Positions 7,296 to 7,570 of a stretch of 7,570 bases of DNA are shown here, piece after piece; the stretch's first letter is position 1; each line of letters opens with the position of its first letter. Both the position numbers and the translations under genes were made by a program. Source of the stretch: Bacteroidota bacterium (lineage in GTDB: Bacteria; Bacteroidota; Bacteroidia; Flavobacteriales; Flavobacteriaceae). The stretch lies in contig JADWMI010000109.1 of assembly GCA_015767395.1 (NCBI GenBank), forward strand, positions 1 through 7,570, written 5' to 3'. Under the pieces are notes generated by a model. That model saw only the letters and a list, made by a program, of their open reading frames with translations, was not told the DNA's origin and ran no database searches.

Positions 7296-7330
7296 GTTAT
7301 TTTTACTTTTTTAGAACGTATAAAAATAAC
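7296..7330. repeat. 10-base inverted repeat in the leader of the DUF4175-like gene
   Basis: GTTATTTTTA (7296-7305) and TAAAAATAAC (7321-7330) are perfect inverted copies around a 15-base spacer. The repeat fills most of the 47-base gap between the response regulator stop and the TTG start at 7292, ending 3 bases before it. As RNA it would form a weak, mostly A-U stem that could cover the start region. As DNA its two-fold symmetry could suit a dimeric repressor. No T-run follows, so it is not a good terminator. I see no clear TAnnTTTG promoter box in this gap. In an AT-rich spacer a chance origin remains possible. Confidence 0.4.
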
Positions 7331-7339
7331 TAAAATTGG

Positions 7340-7570
7340 TTACAGTATCACAATCTTATGTTTAATGGCATATAAAACAATTCCTATACGTGTTTTGGCT
7401 TCCAATTTTTCAAATAAAGCTTCTCGGTAATTTTCAACAGTTTTAGGACTTAAAAACATTTTTTCAGCAATTTGTTTGTAAGTCATTTCTGAACAAGCAT
7501 GCTTTAAAAATTCCAGCTCTCTGTCTTTTAAACTAACATTGCTTTTACTTGAAATATTTCCATGTGCATT
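7340..7570 (-). CDS. LuxR/NarL-type response regulator, C-terminal DNA-binding domain (N-terminus outside window)
   Basis: 76 codons and a TAA stop (7340-7342) are visible; the gene runs off the right edge. The fragment begins in a Ser/Asn-rich linker (NAHGNISSKSNVS) and continues with a complete LuxR/GerE helix-turn-helix domain: LKDRELEFLKHACSEMTYK, then QIAEKMFLSPKTVENYR with the recognition helix around SPKTVENYREALFEKL, and the closing KTRIGIVLYAIKHKIV. The match to LTxREhEVLxL...SxxTVxxHrxxIxxKL is good, with Tyr in place of the usual His after the recognition helix, as in other Bacteroidota regulators. A receiver domain is expected upstream but is not seen, so a one-component LuxR protein is possible. 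It is transcribed in the same direction as the DUF4175-like gene 47 bases downstream. Its target is unknown. Confidence 0.87.
   Translation of the reverse strand, partial: NAHGNISSKSNVSLKDRELEFLKHACSEMTYKQIAEKMFLSPKTVENYREALFEKLEAKTRIGIVLYAIKHKIVIL

Overview
The window looks like a stretch of chromosome from a member of the Bacteroidota, most probably a Flavobacteriaceae. The DNA is AT-rich, leaders are A/T-rich with little Shine-Dalgarno character, and the proteins have the character of that phylum: a DUF4175-type giant membrane protein, a Bacteroidota-style YbeY, and a LuxR-type regulator ending in an ENYREALFEKL helix. This is judged by eye from the sequence; no database was searched.

All six genes lie on the minus strand, so transcription runs from high to low coordinates. 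In that order they are: the C-terminal end of a LuxR/NarL-type response regulator (7340-7570, cut by the window edge); a 1105-residue DUF4175-like membrane protein with long coiled coils (3975-7292, apparently starting at TTG); ybeY, an rRNA-maturation endonuclease (3555-3971); mnmG/gidA, a tRNA wobble-uridine modification enzyme (1653-3524); a class I SAM-dependent methyltransferase (743-1591); and a Skp/OmpH-like lipoprotein (1-513, lacking its last few residues). The DUF4175 gene, ybeY and mnmG are separated by only 3 and 30 bases and probably form one transcription unit. The response regulator lies 47 bases upstream of the DUF4175 gene, across a small inverted repeat. The lipoprotein is set apart by a 229-base gap holding a weak hairpin. 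No gene of more than trivial size is supported on the plus strand, and there are no tRNA or rRNA genes, insertion sequences or CRISPR arrays.

The most interesting non-coding signal is a pair of near-identical palindromes with the core GTTCCACGTGGAAC, one just upstream and one just downstream of mnmG, the only two in the window. They match the bacterial centromere site parS, bound by ParB. Together with mnmG (gidA), which in many bacteria lies near the origin, they suggest that the window is close to oriC and takes part in ParABS chromosome segregation. The genes otherwise look like conserved housekeeping genes: RNA maturation and modification (ybeY, mnmG), envelope functions (DUF4175-like protein, OmpH-like lipoprotein), a methyltransferase of unknown substrate, and a regulator. 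I see no sign of a mobile or defence system.
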